From an uncultured Candidatus Altimarinota bacterium (GTDB taxonomy: Bacteria > Patescibacteriota > Gracilibacteria > CAIRYL01), in contig CAMZKZ010000051.1 of assembly GCA_947311645.1 (NCBI GenBank), forward strand, positions 1 through 23,872: a stretch of DNA of 23,872 bases. Reading direction: 5' to 3'. Shown here in pieces: positions 22,147 through 23,872 of this stretch. Under the pieces are notes generated by a model. It was given only the letters and a program-made list of their open reading frames with translations. It made no database searches and was not told the DNA's origin. The stretch's first letter is position 1. The number at the start of each line of letters is the position of its first letter. The translations under genes and the position numbers were made by a program.

Positions 22147-23691
22147 CTACTCTTCCGATTTTTTAGATCTATACTGCAAGGCTTCTGCAACATGATGTGT
22201 TTCAACTGTTTCAGATAATTCTAAATCTGCAATAGATCGAGCAACTTTCAAAATTCTATGATAACTTCGTGCAGATAAGCAAAATTGTGAAACGGCATGA
22301 TGTAATAACTGAGAAGAATCTTCTGATAAAACACAAAATTGCTTTATTTCATCTGGCCCCATTTCTGAGTTTGATGCAATATTTTCAAAGTTTTTAAACC
22401 GTAGAGTTTGAAGATTTCTTGCTTTTTGTACTCTTGCTAATATTTCAGAAGAAGATTCATTTTTCTGAGAAGACTGTAATTTTTCAAACTGTACAGGTGA
22501 GATATCTATATGCAAGTCTATTCTATCCAACAACGGACCAGAAAGTTTTTTTTGATACTTTTGAACCTGAAGAGGTGAACATGAACATTCTCTATCTGAA
22601 TTCGGAACATTATAATACCCACAAGGACATGGATTCATTGCGGCAATAAGTGAAAAATGAGCAGGAAATTCGGTTGTTCCACTTGCTCGAGATACTGTAA
22701 TTTTTCGATCTTCTAAAGGTTGTCGTAAAACTTCCAACACACTTCCTGGAAACTCTGCTATTTCATCCATAAATAAAACTCCTCTATGGGCAAGAGAAAT
22801 TTCTCCTGGTTTAGGATTTCTTCCACCTCCTACAATAGAAACATTTGATGCTGTATGATGAACAGATCTATATGGTCGTTGTGTTAAAAGTGGAGTATCG
22901 GAAGGGAGAAGTCCTGCTATTGAATAGATTTCGGAAACTTCAAATGCTTCTTTTCGTGTCATTCGTGGAAGAATACTTGGGTATGCTTTAGCCATAAATG
23001 TTTTTCCACTTCCCGGCGAACCATTCATTAAAACATTATGAGATCCAGCTGCTGCAATTTCTAATGCTCTTTTTGCTTGTTCTTGTCCAACAATACTTGA
23101 AAAATCTACAGGAAATTTTTTATCATGTTGCGAAAATAATTCTTCTTCTGGAATACATCGTTCTTTTTTTTGTACTTCTTTTCCATTTAAATGATTAACC
23201 ATTTCTTTTAATGTTTCTATTCCATAGACTTCTACCCCTTCTACAAGAGCGGCTTCTTTTGCATTTTCTTTCGGAACAAACACTGTAGTTATTCCATTTT
23301 TACAAGCATATGAAACAATTGGTAGTATACCTGAAACAGGTCGTAATCTTCCATCAAGAGCAAGCTCTCCGAGTAAAATAGTATGTTCTGAATTTGTAAG
23401 ATCTGGAATTTGTTCGCTTGCAATTAAAATTCCAATAGCTATAGGTAAATCAAAAGATGGTCCTGTTTTTTTAATATCGGCAGGTGCAAGGTTTACGGTT
23501 ATTCTATTGGGAGGAAAGGTAAATTTTGTATTTCGTATTGCACTAAACACTCTTTGTTTTGATTCTTGAACTGCTGCATCTCCTAATCCAACGATATTAA
23601 ACTTTGGCATACCTCGTGAAACATCTGTTTCAACCTCTATAGAAATACAGTCCATTCCTACAACTGTCATTGATTTTACTTTTGAAAGCAT
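22147..23691 (-). CDS. comM: ComM/YifB family Mg-chelatase-like AAA+ ATPase
   Basis: A 514-residue ATPase. The N-terminal ChlI-like region begins with KVKSMTVVGMDCISIEVE and includes FNIVGLGDAAVQESK. The ATPase core has Walker A GSPGSGKT (224-231) and Walker B VLFMDE (305-310). The C-terminal domain carries LSARSYHRILKVARSIADL. In naturally competent bacteria ComM is a helicase that helps integrate incoming DNA. The length is typical and all motifs are intact. It is the first gene of a four-gene minus-strand unit. No other competence gene is in the window, so its role here is inferred from the family. Confidence 0.95.
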   Translation of the reverse strand: MLSKVKSMTVVGMDCISIEVETDVSRGMPKFNIVGLGDAAVQESKQRVFSAIRNTKFTFPPNRITVNLAPADIKKTGPSFDLPIAIGILIASEQIPDLTNSEHTILLGELALDGRLRPVSGILPIVSYACKNGITTVFVPKENAKEAALVEGVEVYGIETLKEMVNHLNGKEVQKKERCIPEEELFSQHDKKFPVDFSSIVGQEQAKRALEIAAAGSHNVLMNGSPGSGKTFMAKAYPSILPRMTRKEAFEVSEIYSIAGLLPSDTPLLTQRPYRSVHHTASNVSIVGGGRNPKPGEISLAHRGVLFMDEIAEFPGSVLEVLRQPLEDRKITVSRASGTTEFPAHFSLIAAMNPCPCGYYNVPNSDRECSCSPLQVQKYQKKLSGPLLDRIDLHIDISPVQFEKLQSSQKNESSSEILARVQKARNLQTLRFKNFENIASNSEMGPDEIKQFCVLSEDSSQLLHHAVSQFCLSARSYHRILKVARSIADLELSETVETHHVAEALQYRSKKSEE

Positions 23692-23717
23692 AGAAAAGTT
23701 TTATGAAGAAATAAAAG

Positions 23718-23745
23718 ATAGAAATATTCATATCTATATTTCTAT
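23718..23745. repeat. Inverted repeat upstream of comM
   Basis: The arms ATAGAAATA and TATTTCTAT (9 bp, 10-bp centre) lie 27 bp before the comM start, next to a minus-strand TATACT (23746-23751). It could be an operator or a leader hairpin. No good -35 box is seen. The rest of 23692-23872 holds no gene. Confidence 0.5.
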
Positions 23746-23872
23746 AGTATAGTTTTTTCTTTTTTTTTAAAACTCTTCCATCAAACTTTTTTTATTACAT
23801 TCTTTTTATCTTCTCAATTTCTTTCATTATGTGTGTAGTATTTATTATTTATTAAATATATATATAAAACTA

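Noticed and set aside
1..23872. CRISPR arrays, insertion sequences, integrases, prophage or attachment sites
   Set aside because: No regularly spaced repeats, transposase or integrase genes, or tRNA-end duplications were seen when reading both strands.

Overview
The window looks like a piece of a small, AT-rich bacterial genome, most likely from the Patescibacteria/Candidate Phyla Radiation (CPR) or a relative. The signs are the low GC content, tightly packed genes, a DUF4012 membrane protein, a membrane-bound degenerate PP2C/propeller protein, an RNHCP protein and a DUF2797 protein. The exact lineage cannot be read from the sequence alone. The genetic code looks standard: conserved genes are full length with no in-frame TGA. 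TGA ends only one of the 23 protein genes; 17 end in TAA and 5 in TAG. Almost no start codon has a clear Shine-Dalgarno sequence.

Layout. Positions 1-387 (minus) are the 5' end of a 16S rRNA gene, preceded by a structured leader, a probable rRNA promoter and an upstream terminator. Positions 801-9824 (minus) are a compact same-strand cluster: folK, a DUF4012 protein, a PP2C-like/propeller membrane protein, a flavin oxidoreductase, a sugar-nucleotide epimerase, a cysteine desulfurase, a secreted 3D-domain protein and a DUF2797 protein. rpsB (minus) lies upstream of this cluster and is separated from it by a strong terminator. Positions 10869-14643 carry a Trm11-like methyltransferase (+), an RNHCP protein (-), and a two-gene unit (+) of a TPR membrane protein and a small HxGH nucleotidyltransferase. 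A bidirectional terminator closes this region. tRNA-Lys(CTT) and ybaB follow on the minus strand.

Positions 15148-16852 hold an unassigned 540-residue gene with a phosphoribosyltransferase-like C-terminal half. It has a strong extended -10 promoter whose -35 box overlaps a perfect palindrome. This is the most unusual locus in the window. dnaJ follows, under a CIRCE operator. Convergent to dnaJ is rpsP-khpA (minus), and divergent from rpsP is nadA (+). The right end is a minus-strand unit, comM/yifB - small hypothetical - ldcA-like - holB.

Functional picture. The window is mostly core housekeeping: ribosome, replication clamp loading, chaperone, nucleoid protein, tRNA and Fe-S/sulfur supply. 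Added to this are cell-envelope functions (3D, DUF4012, LD-carboxypeptidase, TPR, PP2C-like) and scattered single steps of cofactor pathways (NadA, FolK, a RibL-like enzyme). No CRISPR array, insertion sequence, integrase or prophage was found.
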